DNA of 64,000 bases from Streptococcus mitis (GTDB taxonomy: Bacteria; Bacillota; Bacilli; Lactobacillales; Streptococcaceae), in contig JAGZLW010000003.1 in NCBI GenBank assembly GCA_018364455.1, forward strand, positions 22,093 through 86,092, read 5' to 3'. Shown here piece by piece: positions 17,973-28,226 of the stretch; the stretch's first letter is position 1, and each line of letters opens with the position of its first letter. Under the pieces are notes generated by a model. It was not told where the DNA came from, searched no databases, and was given only the letters and a program-made list of their open reading frames with translations. The position numbers and the translations under genes were made by a program.

Positions 17973-18902
17973 ATGACACAAAAAGTTATGAGCCTACAAA
18001 ATAGGAAGAATCAAAAAAGACGATTTATCTTTTTATTTCTTTTGCCAACGTTGATTTGTTTCTTTCTATTTTATTTTTATTCTGTAGTAACAATCTTTTT
18101 AACTTCATTTGCTAAATGGGATTATACAAATTTAAACACCCCTGAGTTTCTTGGATTTGATAAATTATTTGAAAATTATAGGTATGTTTTTAAAGAATAC
18201 CCATTTTTTACAGAAGCTCTAATTAATTCTGTTCGTTGGGCTGTAATTGGTGTTATTATTCAAGTTCCTTTAGCTTTATCTGTTGCAATTACATTATCTA
18301 AGAAATTAAAAGGATGGAAGATATCTAGAAATCTTTATATTGTACCTAGTATCATTTCTAGTGCTGCTATGGGATTGATTTTTCTTCAAATCTATAATCC
18401 AAACTATGGCGTTGTTAACCAAATTATTCATTTATTTAATCCATCGTTTAAAGATTCAGTACTGTTGACTCCAGGATTAAATATAGCAGCTATGACTGGC
18501 GCTTATATCTTCTTTGCAGGAGCATCAACCATTATGATTCTTGGGCAAATTTTTGCTATTCCAGAAGAAGTTCAAGAAGCTGCTATTTTAGACAATATTA
18601 CTGGTTGGAGGAAAGAGTGGTATATTACGATTCCGATGATTAAGGGGACAATTAAAACTGTTTCAATTATGGCTGCAACTTCAGGATTTTTGCTCTATAA
18701 CGAAGTATTCTTTTTGACAAATGGTGCTGCAGGAACAAAAAGTATCAGTTTTGTTATTAGAGAATTAGCGGTGGCTAGCTCACGAACTCAGTATGCTCGT
18801 GCAAATACAATTGGAGTTATACAAATCTTAGGTGGAATGTTGATTATCGTTTGTATTAATATTTTATTCAGAGAAAGAAAAAGACTGAAAGGTGGGAAAT
18901 GA
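17973..18902 (+). CDS. ABC sugar transporter permease 1 (MalF-like)
   Basis: A 309-aa inner-membrane subunit with about six hydrophobic helices, the first at residues 22-44. The EAA-type loop for ATPase contact is visible (EEVQEAAILDNITGWRKEWY). The start is set at the ATG at 17973, preceded by AAAGGAG; an upstream frame from 17916 runs through the hairpin and lacks a ribosome site. It pairs with the next permease, which overlaps it by 4 bp. No ATP-binding subunit is encoded in the operon. Streptococcal CUT1 importers commonly borrow a shared MsmK-type ATPase from elsewhere in the genome. Confidence 0.88.
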   Translation: MTQKVMSLQNRKNQKRRFIFLFLLPTLICFFLFYFYSVVTIFLTSFAKWDYTNLNTPEFLGFDKLFENYRYVFKEYPFFTEALINSVRWAVIGVIIQVPLALSVAITLSKKLKGWKISRNLYIVPSIISSAAMGLIFLQIYNPNYGVVNQIIHLFNPSFKDSVLLTPGLNIAAMTGAYIFFAGASTIMILGQIFAIPEEVQEAAILDNITGWRKEWYITIPMIKGTIKTVSIMAATSGFLLYNEVFFLTNGAAGTKSISFVIRELAVASSRTQYARANTIGVIQILGGMLIIVCINILFRERKRLKGGK

Positions 18903-19744
18903 TTATGAATACACATATAAATGGTATTAGTAAAAAAGGTAAAGTTCTTATATATGGTTATATGCTCCTTACCATTTTAATTTCCATTTTCCCTATTGCG
19001 TGGATATTTTTATCATCATTAAAAGCAGATCCTATGAAAAATCCAGGTATTAGTTTACCAACTGACTTTACTCTTGATGGTTATATAAATGTTTTTACAA
19101 AACTTCATGTTTTCACTTACTTTTGGAATAGCTTTAAAGTAGTGTCTATATCAGTTATTATTAGCATTGTTATGATTTCCATGTCTTCATATGTTATTGC
19201 TAGGATGGAATTTAGAGGGAAGAAGTTAGTGACTTCTATGCTGTATTCTACTCTATTTATTCCAGCAACAGCTATGACTTTTCCAGTTTATAGATTAGTA
19301 AATGCGTTGGGGATCTATAATACCCCAGTTGCTCTAATTCTAGTCTACTCTTGTAGTGGAATTGCTATGAGTTTCTTCATTATAAAGAACTATTTTGAAA
19401 TTATTCCAAAAGAATTGGAGGAGGCGGCAGAGATTGATGGTGCGACATATGCTCAAACTTTTTGGAAAGTGATGTTGCCAATTGCTAGACCTGGAATTTT
19501 AACAGCAGCAGTACTTGCCTTTATTAATAACTGGAATGAATATTATTGGGCATCTATGTTGGTGATTGATAAAAATGAATTAACAGTACCAGCATTACTA
19601 GGTCAATTTACTACAAGTTTTAATACTAATTATAATGGTCTCTTTTCAGCGATTGTTGTAATCGTATTACCACCAATCATTCTATTTGCATTTACAAGTA
19701 AATACTTTATTGAAGCTTTAGGAGGAGGAGCAGTAAAAGGATGA
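18899..19744 (+). CDS. ABC sugar transporter permease 2 (MalG-like)
   Basis: A 281-aa membrane permease with six predicted helices and the EAA loop ELEEAAEIDGATYAQTFWKV. Its ATG overlaps the previous stop (ATGA) and its own stop overlaps the GH29 ATG by 4 bp, so the three genes are translationally coupled. It imports oligosaccharides with the preceding permease and lipoprotein. Confidence 0.88.
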   Translation: MIMNTHINGISKKGKVLIYGYMLLTILISIFPIAWIFLSSLKADPMKNPGISLPTDFTLDGYINVFTKLHVFTYFWNSFKVVSISVIISIVMISMSSYVIARMEFRGKKLVTSMLYSTLFIPATAMTFPVYRLVNALGIYNTPVALILVYSCSGIAMSFFIIKNYFEIIPKELEEAAEIDGATYAQTFWKVMLPIARPGILTAAVLAFINNWNEYYWASMLVIDKNELTVPALLGQFTTSFNTNYNGLFSAIVVIVLPPIILFAFTSKYFIEALGGGAVKG

Positions 19745-21060
19745 AACATACACTTGAAACTATCAATAGTAGAACTCAGTGGTTTAGAGAAGCAAGATTT
19801 GGGATGTTCATTCATTGGGGTTTATATTCTATTCCAGGAAAAGGAGAATGGATTCGTAGTCATCAGAAATTATCTATTGAAGATTATGAACCATATTTTC
19901 GAGCTTTTGATCCTAAGGAATATAACCCTAGAGAATGGGCTAAACAAGCAAAAGCTGCAGGGATGAAATATATGGTTTTAACAGCTAAACATCATGATGG
20001 ATTTTGTTTGTTTGATTCAAAATTTACAGATTATAAATCAACAAATACACCTGCAGGTAGAGATTTAGTTAAAGAATTTGTAGATGCCGTTCGAGCTGAA
20101 GGTTTAAAAGTAGGGTTATATTTTAGTTTGATTGACTGGTATCATCCTGATTTTCCTAAATATGCTGATCTAAATCATCCAATGAGAGGAAATGAAGCCT
20201 ATCGAGATGAGAAAATTAACTTTGACCGTTATTTGGAGTATTTGCACAATCAAGTTAAAGAAATTGTAACTGGTTATGGTCAGATTGACATATTATGGTT
20301 TGATTATTCTTATGAAGACATGGTAGGTGAAAAATGGGGAGCTTCAAAATTAATAGACATGGTTCGTCATTATCAGCCAAACGTTATCGTAGATAATAGA
20401 TTAGAAACATCAGGTGAAGGATTCGGAAGTATTGTTACAGATGAAATTACCTCTTATGCTGGAGATTTTGTTAGTCCAGAGCAAATTGTTCCTCACGAAG
20501 GTATTCGAAACTTTAAAGGTGAGCCTGTTCCTTGGGAACTTTGTCTAACTATGAATAACAATTGGGCTTATAATCCTACTGATTATCTATATAAGTCTAG
20601 TCAAACTTTGATAAGAAAGTTAGTTGAATGTGTTAGTAAAAACGGGAATATGATTCTTAATGTAGGCCCAGATGCTTTGGGAAGAATTAATGATCCAAGT
20701 AAGAAAATATTAGATGATTTTCATCAATGGATGTCTCGAAATAGTGAGGCAATTTATGGATGTAGTGGAGATGAAAATTTACCAAAACCAGATTGGGGCT
20801 ACTATACTCGTAACGGAAATACGGTTTATGCTCATGTATTTGAACAACCTATAGGTCCGTTAGCTCTTCTTGGTATTAGTAAAGAAAACGTAAAAAGAAT
20901 GAGCTTTCTTCATGATGGAAGTGAGGTGAAAATTTCAGAAAGCTGGACGACCAATGCCTATAAAGGAATTTGTTTTGCACAGTTTGGAGAAGTTCCTCAT
21001 TTTACCTATCCATTACCAGACTTGATTGATAGCGTAATAAAAATTGAGTTGAGAGAGTAG
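19741..21060 (+). CDS. Intracellular GH29 alpha-L-fucosidase
   Basis: A 439-aa glycoside hydrolase family 29 enzyme that releases L-fucose from imported oligosaccharides. Visible family features are FGMFIHWGLYS (20-30), TAKHHDGFCLF (81-91), the WFD nucleophile motif (Asp188 in LWFDYS) and NGNMILNVGPD near residue 300. There is no signal peptide, so it acts in the cytoplasm after ABC import. This single GH29 with GH36 enzymes and GH98 is the layout of the type 2 S. pneumoniae fucose operon. The fucosyl linkage it prefers cannot be told from sequence. Confidence 0.88.
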   Translation: MKHTLETINSRTQWFREARFGMFIHWGLYSIPGKGEWIRSHQKLSIEDYEPYFRAFDPKEYNPREWAKQAKAAGMKYMVLTAKHHDGFCLFDSKFTDYKSTNTPAGRDLVKEFVDAVRAEGLKVGLYFSLIDWYHPDFPKYADLNHPMRGNEAYRDEKINFDRYLEYLHNQVKEIVTGYGQIDILWFDYSYEDMVGEKWGASKLIDMVRHYQPNVIVDNRLETSGEGFGSIVTDEITSYAGDFVSPEQIVPHEGIRNFKGEPVPWELCLTMNNNWAYNPTDYLYKSSQTLIRKLVECVSKNGNMILNVGPDALGRINDPSKKILDDFHQWMSRNSEAIYGCSGDENLPKPDWGYYTRNGNTVYAHVFEQPIGPLALLGISKENVKRMSFLHDGSEVKISESWTTNAYKGICFAQFGEVPHFTYPLPDLIDSVIKIELRE

Positions 21061-21065
21061 TTTAT

Positions 21066-22937
21066 ATGAAAATTGAAAATAAAAATGTAAGACGTAATTT
21101 CTTTTGGGGAGATGGTCGATTTTATACTACTGATATCGTAAACAAACGGACAGGAGTAATGATAAAAAATGTTTCGAAAGAGGAATTTACCATTACATTG
21201 GAGAATGGTATAAAACTTTCTTCAAATCATTTTTCAGCAATCGTTAGGGAAGAGGGAGATAAGCGGATTGAGGTTTCTTTTATTTATCCTTCCATTCGTT
21301 TACGTTTAATCTTTGAATCGAGGGATGATGTTCTTTCGAAACAATTAGTTTTAGAATCTTCTACTGAAGTTATTAAATCTGTAGAAGTAGAGAGTTTTGA
21401 GTTTGAAACAGAAGACCATATTTTCTATCCTAAAAGACAAGATTGTATTAAGGAAATGGCAAATTTTTCTGGTTATTATGTAGAATTGGGACAACCTGTT
21501 TATGCTAATTCTTTATTCTTAGGAATGGAATTTCCCATGTCTGAGAACAAGGTAGATTGTAGACATTATGTATCAAGGTATTACTTAGGAACGGTTATTA
21601 ATCAAGAGAAAATTTTGTGGCCTTGTATTGTTGGGGGAGCAGATTCCTATAAAAAAGAAGAGATTCAAGAGGCATTTTTTGAATATGTGGAAGGAATAGC
21701 TCAACCTAGTTATTTCCGTAAACAGTATAATTCCTGGTATGACCATATGACCGACATTACAGAAGAAGGTATTCTAAAAAGTTTTTCTGAGATTAGAGAT
21801 GGATTTGAAAATCATGGAGTCCATTTAGATGCTTATGTTGTTGATGATGGTTGGACAAACTATCAATCAGTTTGGGAATTCAATCATAAATTTCCAAATG
21901 GTTTGAGAAATATTAAACATCTTGTAAATGGATTTGGTTCAAGCCTAGGATTATGGATTGGTCCCAGAGGTGGTTATAATGGGACAGAAATCATTATGAG
22001 TGATTGGTTGGAAGCACATCCAGAGTTAAGGATTGGCTCTAAAAATTATACTTCAAATGATGTAAACGTCGCTGATTTTGACTATCTCAATCAAATGAAG
22101 AAAAAGATGTTGGAATATCAAAAAGAATTCGATATCAGCTATTGGAAAATTGATGGTTGGTTACTTCAACCTGACAAACCTGATAAGAGTGGGTCGCATG
22201 GTATGTATACCATGACAGCGGTTTATGAGTTCTTAATTCAACTGTTGATAGATCTAAGAAAGGAGCGAGGAGGAAAAGATTGTTGGTTAAACTTGACTTC
22301 TTATGTAAATCCTAGTCCATGGTTTTTACAGTGGGTCAATAGTTTATGGATTCAAATATCTCAAGATGTAGGGTTTACAGAGAATGCAGGTAATGATATC
22401 AATCGTATGATTACTTACCGAGATATTCAGTATCAAGAATTTTTGGAAAAACGTGAAATACAGTTACCTATGTGGTCGCTTTATAATCATGAACCAATCT
22501 ATGCTGTCAGTGCAAATACCTGGTACATGGATCATCAAATGTTTGCATCAATACCAGATTTTGAAGCTTATCTATTATTTATTTCAACAAGAGGGAATGC
22601 TTTTTGGGAGTTTCACTATTCTTTTGATATGTTTGATGAAGAACGCTGGAAAGCCAATGCTCGTGCCGTTAAATGGATAGAGGAGAATTATCAAACACTA
22701 AAATATAGTAAAAAAATAGGAGGAAGCCCTGAAAAATTTGAAATTTATGGTTATAAGTGTCACAATCAGAAGACTTCTACTGAAATTTTCTCTCTGAGAA
22801 ATCCTGCTCAGATTAAACAAAAAATAAAAATAGAGAATCTTTCGATAGAGAATTTTACCAGAGTAATTGGAGATTTTACTATTCAAGAAGATGAGATAGA
22901 ATTGGCACCGTACTCTATCGTGATACTGAAGAAGTAA
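21066..22937 (+). CDS. GH36-like alpha-galactosidase / alpha-N-acetylgalactosaminidase (first of two)
   Basis: A 623-aa cytoplasmic hydrolase of the GH36 superfamily. The TIM-barrel motifs are VVDDGWTNY (near 260), the nucleophile YWKIDGW (Asp363) and LNLTSYVNPSPW. An N-terminal beta-sandwich precedes the barrel and a small beta domain follows. It would remove terminal alpha-Gal (B antigen) or alpha-GalNAc (A antigen) from the oligosaccharide. It is shorter and divergent from the next gene, suggesting the two split A and B substrates. TTTATATGA gives a weak ribosome site, but translation follows within 6 bp of the GH29 stop. Confidence 0.8.
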   Translation: MKIENKNVRRNFFWGDGRFYTTDIVNKRTGVMIKNVSKEEFTITLENGIKLSSNHFSAIVREEGDKRIEVSFIYPSIRLRLIFESRDDVLSKQLVLESSTEVIKSVEVESFEFETEDHIFYPKRQDCIKEMANFSGYYVELGQPVYANSLFLGMEFPMSENKVDCRHYVSRYYLGTVINQEKILWPCIVGGADSYKKEEIQEAFFEYVEGIAQPSYFRKQYNSWYDHMTDITEEGILKSFSEIRDGFENHGVHLDAYVVDDGWTNYQSVWEFNHKFPNGLRNIKHLVNGFGSSLGLWIGPRGGYNGTEIIMSDWLEAHPELRIGSKNYTSNDVNVADFDYLNQMKKKMLEYQKEFDISYWKIDGWLLQPDKPDKSGSHGMYTMTAVYEFLIQLLIDLRKERGGKDCWLNLTSYVNPSPWFLQWVNSLWIQISQDVGFTENAGNDINRMITYRDIQYQEFLEKREIQLPMWSLYNHEPIYAVSANTWYMDHQMFASIPDFEAYLLFISTRGNAFWEFHYSFDMFDEERWKANARAVKWIEENYQTLKYSKKIGGSPEKFEIYGYKCHNQKTSTEIFSLRNPAQIKQKIKIENLSIENFTRVIGDFTIQEDEIELAPYSIVILKK

Positions 22938-22958
22938 AGAAAAAATTGTGAGGTAGAG

Positions 22959-25181
22959 ATGACGATTTATATTAATAAGGACGAGACCGTTTTTCATTTG
23001 GAAATGAAAGATAGTAGTTATATTTTTAGAATTTTAGAAAATGGGGAACTTCAACATCTATATTTTGGGAAAAGGATTCATGTCAAGGAAAATTATAACC
23101 AATTGATGGCCTATGAAAAAAGAGGATTTGAAGTATCTTTTTCTGAAGAATTTGAGGATATTCAACAGTCTATGATACAAAATGAATATTCTTCATACGG
23201 GAAAGGAGATTTTCGGCATCCAGCTTTTCAAGTTCAAGGAATGAATGGTAGTAGGATAACGACACTAAAATATCAAGGTTTTGAACTTGAAAAAGGGAAG
23301 AATCGTCTTAACTCTCTACCTTCAACATTTGATGATATTGGTCAGTGTGCGGAAACATTAACGATTATTTTAACAGATTCTATATTAGATTTAACTGTTA
23401 GACTAAATTATACAATTTTTCCGGAATACAATGTCTTAGTTAGAAATACGGAATTTTTAAATAATAGCAATAATAAGTTGACTCTTTTGAAAGCAATGAG
23501 TTTACAGCTAGATCTACCTGATAGTCAATATGACTTTATTCAATTTTCTGGAGCATGGCTGAGGGAACGTCAGTTATATAGAACTTCGCTTAGACCAGGT
23601 ATTCAAGCAATAGATAGCTTGAGATACTCATCAAGTCCTCAGCAAAATCCTTTCTTTATGCTATCAAGGAGGGAAACTACAGAGCATAGTGGTGAGGTTT
23701 ATGGTTTTAACTTTATCTATTCTGGAAATTTTCAAAATATGATTGAAGTTGACCATTTTGACACCGCTAGAGTAACGGTAGGAATAAATCCAGTAGAATT
23801 TCGTTTTTTATTAAATCCTGCCGAAAGTTTTGTGACACCAGAAGCAATTGTGACCTATTCTGATCAAGGGATGAATCAGATGAGCCAGCAACTATCAGAT
23901 TTTTATCGACATCATTTAGTTAATCCTAATTTTTCTCAAGCTAGTCGTCCTATAATACTCAATAGTTGGGAAACATTTTATTTTGACTTGAGTACAGAAA
24001 AAATTTTAGATTTAGCAAAGGCTGCTAAAGATTTAGGGATAGAATTATTTGTACTGGATGATGGTTGGTTTGGTCATAGGAAAGATGACAACAGTTCTCT
24101 GGGTGACTGGGTAACAGATAGAAGTCGCCTTCCTGAAGGTATTGGATTTCTTGCAGATGCAATTCACAAAATAGGTTTACAATTTGGTTTATGGTTTGAG
24201 CCTGAAATGATTTCTATTGATAGTGATTTGTACAAGAATCATGCCGATTGGACTATCCATTTGTTAGACAGAGAGAAGTCAGTAGGAAGAAATCAATATG
24301 TGTTGGATTTGACGAGACAGGAAGTTGTTGATTACCTTTTTGATTCTATTTCTAAAATCATAATCGAAACAAATCTGGATTATATCAAATGGGATATGAA
24401 TCGTCATATAACAGATATTTATAGTATGGAACTTGATTCTGAACAGCAGATGGAATTTGGTCATCGATATATCTTAGGTCTTTATCAGTTATTAGATCGT
24501 TTAATAACTAAGTTCCCTTCAGTTCTATTTGAATCTTGTTCTTCAGGTGGTGGACGTTTTGATTTAGGACTTATGTATTATGCACCGCAAGCGTGGACGA
24601 GTGATGATACGGACCCGATAGAAAGATTGAAAATTCAGCATGGAACTTCTTATGGATATTCTCCATCAATGATGACAGCACATGTTTCTATTTCTCCTAA
24701 TGAACAAAGTGGAAGACAAACGAGTTTGGACACTAGGACAAATGTAGCTTATTTTAGTTCTTTCGGTTATGAATTAGATGTTACGAGATTGTCGGTAGAA
24801 GAAAAAGAACAAGTGAGAGAACAAATTCAGTTTTATAAAAAATATCGTTCATTGTTTCAATATGGGGATTTTTATAGGATAAACAGTCCTTTTAGTTGTG
24901 ATTCTGCTAGTTGGCAAGTTGTTTCAAAGAATAAATGCCAGTCGATTTTACTGTATGCTCAATTGAATAGTAAGTTGAACCCAGGTTATACAAGAGTTTA
25001 TTTTAGTGGTTTAGATAAAGATAAATGCTATTCCGTCTCTGGATTTGATGAGTTCTTTTATGGAGATGAATTAATGAATGCTGGAATAAAAGTCAGTTTA
25101 AGTAATTTAGCACTATGTGTTCCAGAATATCTTACAAAATTATTCGTTATTGAGGAAGTTGAATGTAAATTATGTAAATAA
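22959..25181 (+). CDS. GH36 alpha-galactosidase (second of two)
   Basis: A 740-aa enzyme with classical bacterial GH36 (AgaN/Aga/RafA-like) sequence: N-terminal beta-sandwich, FVLDDGWFGHR, the nucleophile KWDMNRH (Asp479), ESCSSGGGRFDLG and the acid/base region WTSDDTDPIERL (Asp549). It has no signal peptide. It hydrolyses terminal alpha-galactosyl residues and in this operon presumably trims B-type trisaccharide or related glycans. GTGAGGT precedes the ATG. Length fits the family. Confidence 0.9.
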   Translation: MTIYINKDETVFHLEMKDSSYIFRILENGELQHLYFGKRIHVKENYNQLMAYEKRGFEVSFSEEFEDIQQSMIQNEYSSYGKGDFRHPAFQVQGMNGSRITTLKYQGFELEKGKNRLNSLPSTFDDIGQCAETLTIILTDSILDLTVRLNYTIFPEYNVLVRNTEFLNNSNNKLTLLKAMSLQLDLPDSQYDFIQFSGAWLRERQLYRTSLRPGIQAIDSLRYSSSPQQNPFFMLSRRETTEHSGEVYGFNFIYSGNFQNMIEVDHFDTARVTVGINPVEFRFLLNPAESFVTPEAIVTYSDQGMNQMSQQLSDFYRHHLVNPNFSQASRPIILNSWETFYFDLSTEKILDLAKAAKDLGIELFVLDDGWFGHRKDDNSSLGDWVTDRSRLPEGIGFLADAIHKIGLQFGLWFEPEMISIDSDLYKNHADWTIHLLDREKSVGRNQYVLDLTRQEVVDYLFDSISKIIIETNLDYIKWDMNRHITDIYSMELDSEQQMEFGHRYILGLYQLLDRLITKFPSVLFESCSSGGGRFDLGLMYYAPQAWTSDDTDPIERLKIQHGTSYGYSPSMMTAHVSISPNEQSGRQTSLDTRTNVAYFSSFGYELDVTRLSVEEKEQVREQIQFYKKYRSLFQYGDFYRINSPFSCDSASWQVVSKNKCQSILLYAQLNSKLNPGYTRVYFSGLDKDKCYSVSGFDEFFYGDELMNAGIKVSLSNLALCVPEYLTKLFVIEEVECKLCK

Positions 25182-25194
25182 TGAGGAAATAAAA

Positions 25195-28100
25195 ATGGAA
25201 AATAAAAAAATAGCAAAACAGATTTTAATAGCTACAGCTGTTTTAACAAGTTTTTTAGGAAGTAAATTGGTTTATGCAGATGTAGTCCAAAGTAATTCTA
25301 ATGACAGAGCTAGTACTGAAACTGCTAGAGTAACAGGGAATAACTTAAGAAAACCAATTACTAAAGATCAAGAAACTGATACGGAGACGACATATCTTTC
25401 AGATATGGATTGGTCTTCTGCAACTCATGGTGATGTAGATAAAACAAAAACAGTACAAAAAGATGCTCCATTTACAACAGGAAATAAAGGAGAACATACT
25501 AAAATTTCATTGCTTACTTCTGACAATAAAGTTAAGTATTTTGATAAAGGAATAGGGACAGTCGCAGATTCCCCGTCTGTAATCAGCTATGATATTAGTG
25601 GTCAAGGATTTGAAAAATTTGAAACTTATATAGGAATTGATCAAAGTGCTAATAGTTCTAGAGCAGACCACGCAGTAGTGGATAAAATAGAAATAGAAAT
25701 AGATGGAGAAGTAGTTTATTCCAGTAATGTAACTAATCCAGATGGATTCAGATATAATACCCAGGCACAATTTATTAGTGTGACAATTCCACAAAACGCT
25801 AAAAAAATATCCTTAAAATCATTCTCAGGAGAACATACATGGGGTGATGAAGTTGTATTTGCTGATGCTAAACTTATTAAAACTGTTAGTACTCAAACTA
25901 TAACTCCAGATCTTCTTAATAAAGGAATTAATGGAGGAGTATATCTTTCTGATTTAGAATGGGTTGATGCTACTCATGGTGATGACGATAAATCAAAAAC
26001 AGTTCAGAAAGATAAACCGTTTACACCTGGTAATAACGGTGCAAATAATAAAATAAAATTATTAATTGACGGGAAGGAAATAGAATTTAATAAAGGATTG
26101 GGAACTGTAGCAAGTAACCCGTCTAGTATAAAATATGATGTTTCGGGTGCTAATGTTACAAGATTTATTTCCTATGTCGGAATTGATAGGAGCGCCAATC
26201 ATTTAAATTCAGATTACGCAGATATTCAAAAGTTTGAAGTTGTTGCGGATGGTAAAGTCATTTACTCATCAGATTCAAAATATCCGAAAGGAATTAAGTA
26301 TGATACATCAGCATTTCTGGTTGATGTTGAAATTCCAAAAGATACACAGACGATAGAACTTAAATCATATTCAGGAAAACATACATGGGCTGACGAATTG
26401 GTTTTAGGTGGAGCCATGTTTATGGCAAATGGTAAATTTAAGAATCCTAATGATTGGTCAGAAGTTGATAAACGTCGTGAAATTAATAATGAACATCCGT
26501 TACTTATGATGCCTTTATATGCTAACGGAGAAGAGTTTAACCAAGGGAAATATACTTTTTGGGGAGGAGATACATTAACAGGTAAGTGGGAGAATATACC
26601 AGATGACTTAAAACCATATACTGTTATACAGTTACATCCAGATGATCTTCCTAAAAGAGATGGAGCTGCTAGAGATTTTTATGAACATATGTTAGAAGAA
26701 GCAGCGAAATATGTAAATCCTAAGACTGGAAAAAATGAACCAATTCCAGTTATTCTGACGGTTTACACTGCTGGTAATATGCCTTATTATACTTCGGCAC
26801 ATTGGTTAAGTACCAGCTGGATTGATAAAATGTATCAAAAATATCCAAATTTGCATGGTATTTTCAGTACAGAGAATTATTGGATTTGGGCAAATGATAT
26901 TGAAAATAAGGCGGCAGATTATTTAAAAGTATCTGCTAAAAATGGAGGATATTTTATATGGGCTGAACAAAATAATGGTTCTGCAATAGAAAAAGCATTT
27001 GGAAAAAACGGTAAGATAGCATTTCAGAAATCTGTTGATAAGTACTGGAAGAACCTTATTTTCATGTTCAAAAATACACCTGCTGCCGAGGGAAATGATT
27101 CAACTACAGAAAGTTATATGAAGGGACTTTGGTTATCAAATCATACTTATCAATGGGGTGGTTTGATGGATACTTGGAAGTGGTATGAGACAGGTAAATG
27201 GAAACTGTTTGCAACTGGTAATATCGGAAAAAGTCAAGGAGATAGACAATGGTTGACTGAACCAGAGTCTATGCTAGGAGAAGAGGCTTTAGGGGTTTAC
27301 CTTAATGGAGGTGTAGTTTATAATTTTGAACATCCAGCTTATACCTATGGTGTAAATAATAAAGAAAGCTTACTCTTTAGCGAAGTAATAAAAGAATTTT
27401 TTAGATATGTAATAGCACATCCAGCACCATCTAAAGAAAAGGTACTTGAGGATACAAAAGTATTCATACATGGAGACTATTCAAATAAAGGAAATGGTAA
27501 GTTCTTTGTAAACGTAAATACTGATAGAGAACAAACTCCATTATACATGACTGGTCGTTATAATGTTATTCCAGCTATTCCAGGTATTTTAAAAACAGAT
27601 AAATTGAAAGAGTCTGTTTCTGGTAATCGTATTCAGATTAAGGAGATCACTTCCCCAGAATTTAGCTCTACTCAGGCTAGAAAAGAATACTTGAATAAGC
27701 TGTATCCTACGAATTATGAAGGAGATATCTTTGCTCAGAAATTAGATAATAGATGGTTTGTCTATAATTATAAGGTAAATGAGAATGTTAAACAGACTGG
27801 AAAATTAAAATTTAATTCTTTAGAAATGGATGTTGAATTTGAACCTCATACCTATGGTATTTTTGAGAGAATAAGTAATGGATTGAAAGTGAATTTAAAT
27901 AATTTTAGAACAAATAAAGATTCACTATGGTCTAATGCTCAAGATGCAAATCAGGCAAGGAAACTACCACAATTGACCAAAAAAGGTGCGATTAAGTGGA
28001 TTGATGAACATTATATCAAAGATACTCAGTTTGGAGAGAAAAGGGTTACAAAGATAGTATTAAGAGGTATAGATAAACTTCCTACTATTCATTCATTAAC

Positions 28101-28212
28101 AGGAACAAATAATTCCTATGATCAGCCATCTCTCAATTTTGATCAGGAAAATCATACGGTTACTATTACCATTAACAGTAACGGAAATCTTGAATTCGAA
28201 CTTCATTTTTAG
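25195..28212 (+). CDS. Secreted GH98 blood-group A/B-antigen endo-beta-galactosidase with two CBM51 modules
   Basis: A 1005-aa extracellular enzyme. The start is the ATG at 25195 after GAGGAAATAAAA; the frame extends further upstream, but only inside the previous gene. The signal peptide ends near VYA/D (residues 28-30). Two homologous carbohydrate-binding modules follow (about 62-235 and 245-412), each opening YLSDxxWxxATHGD...KTVQKD, characteristic of CBM51. The GH98 catalytic barrel spans about 415-740, with a C-terminal beta domain after it. No LPXTG anchor is seen, so it is probably released or held through the CBMs. The architecture matches the S. pneumoniae Sp3GH98 type, which releases A/B trisaccharide, rather than the CBM47-bearing Lewis-Y type. 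Confidence 0.92.
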   Translation: MENKKIAKQILIATAVLTSFLGSKLVYADVVQSNSNDRASTETARVTGNNLRKPITKDQETDTETTYLSDMDWSSATHGDVDKTKTVQKDAPFTTGNKGEHTKISLLTSDNKVKYFDKGIGTVADSPSVISYDISGQGFEKFETYIGIDQSANSSRADHAVVDKIEIEIDGEVVYSSNVTNPDGFRYNTQAQFISVTIPQNAKKISLKSFSGEHTWGDEVVFADAKLIKTVSTQTITPDLLNKGINGGVYLSDLEWVDATHGDDDKSKTVQKDKPFTPGNNGANNKIKLLIDGKEIEFNKGLGTVASNPSSIKYDVSGANVTRFISYVGIDRSANHLNSDYADIQKFEVVADGKVIYSSDSKYPKGIKYDTSAFLVDVEIPKDTQTIELKSYSGKHTWADELVLGGAMFMANGKFKNPNDWSEVDKRREINNEHPLLMMPLYANGEEFNQGKYTFWGGDTLTGKWENIPDDLKPYTVIQLHPDDLPKRDGAARDFYEHMLEEAAKYVNPKTGKNEPIPVILTVYTAGNMPYYTSAHWLSTSWIDKMYQKYPNLHGIFSTENYWIWANDIENKAADYLKVSAKNGGYFIWAEQNNGSAIEKAFGKNGKIAFQKSVDKYWKNLIFMFKNTPAAEGNDSTTESYMKGLWLSNHTYQWGGLMDTWKWYETGKWKLFATGNIGKSQGDRQWLTEPESMLGEEALGVYLNGGVVYNFEHPAYTYGVNNKESLLFSEVIKEFFRYVIAHPAPSKEKVLEDTKVFIHGDYSNKGNGKFFVNVNTDREQTPLYMTGRYNVIPAIPGILKTDKLKESVSGNRIQIKEITSPEFSSTQARKEYLNKLYPTNYEGDIFAQKLDNRWFVYNYKVNENVKQTGKLKFNSLEMDVEFEPHTYGIFERISNGLKVNLNNFRTNKDSLWSNAQDANQARKLPQLTKKGAIKWIDEHYIKDTQFGEKRVTKIVLRGIDKLPTIHSLTGTNNSYDQPSLNFDQENHTVTITINSNGNLEFELHF

Positions 28213-28226
28213 AAAGGAGTGAGTTT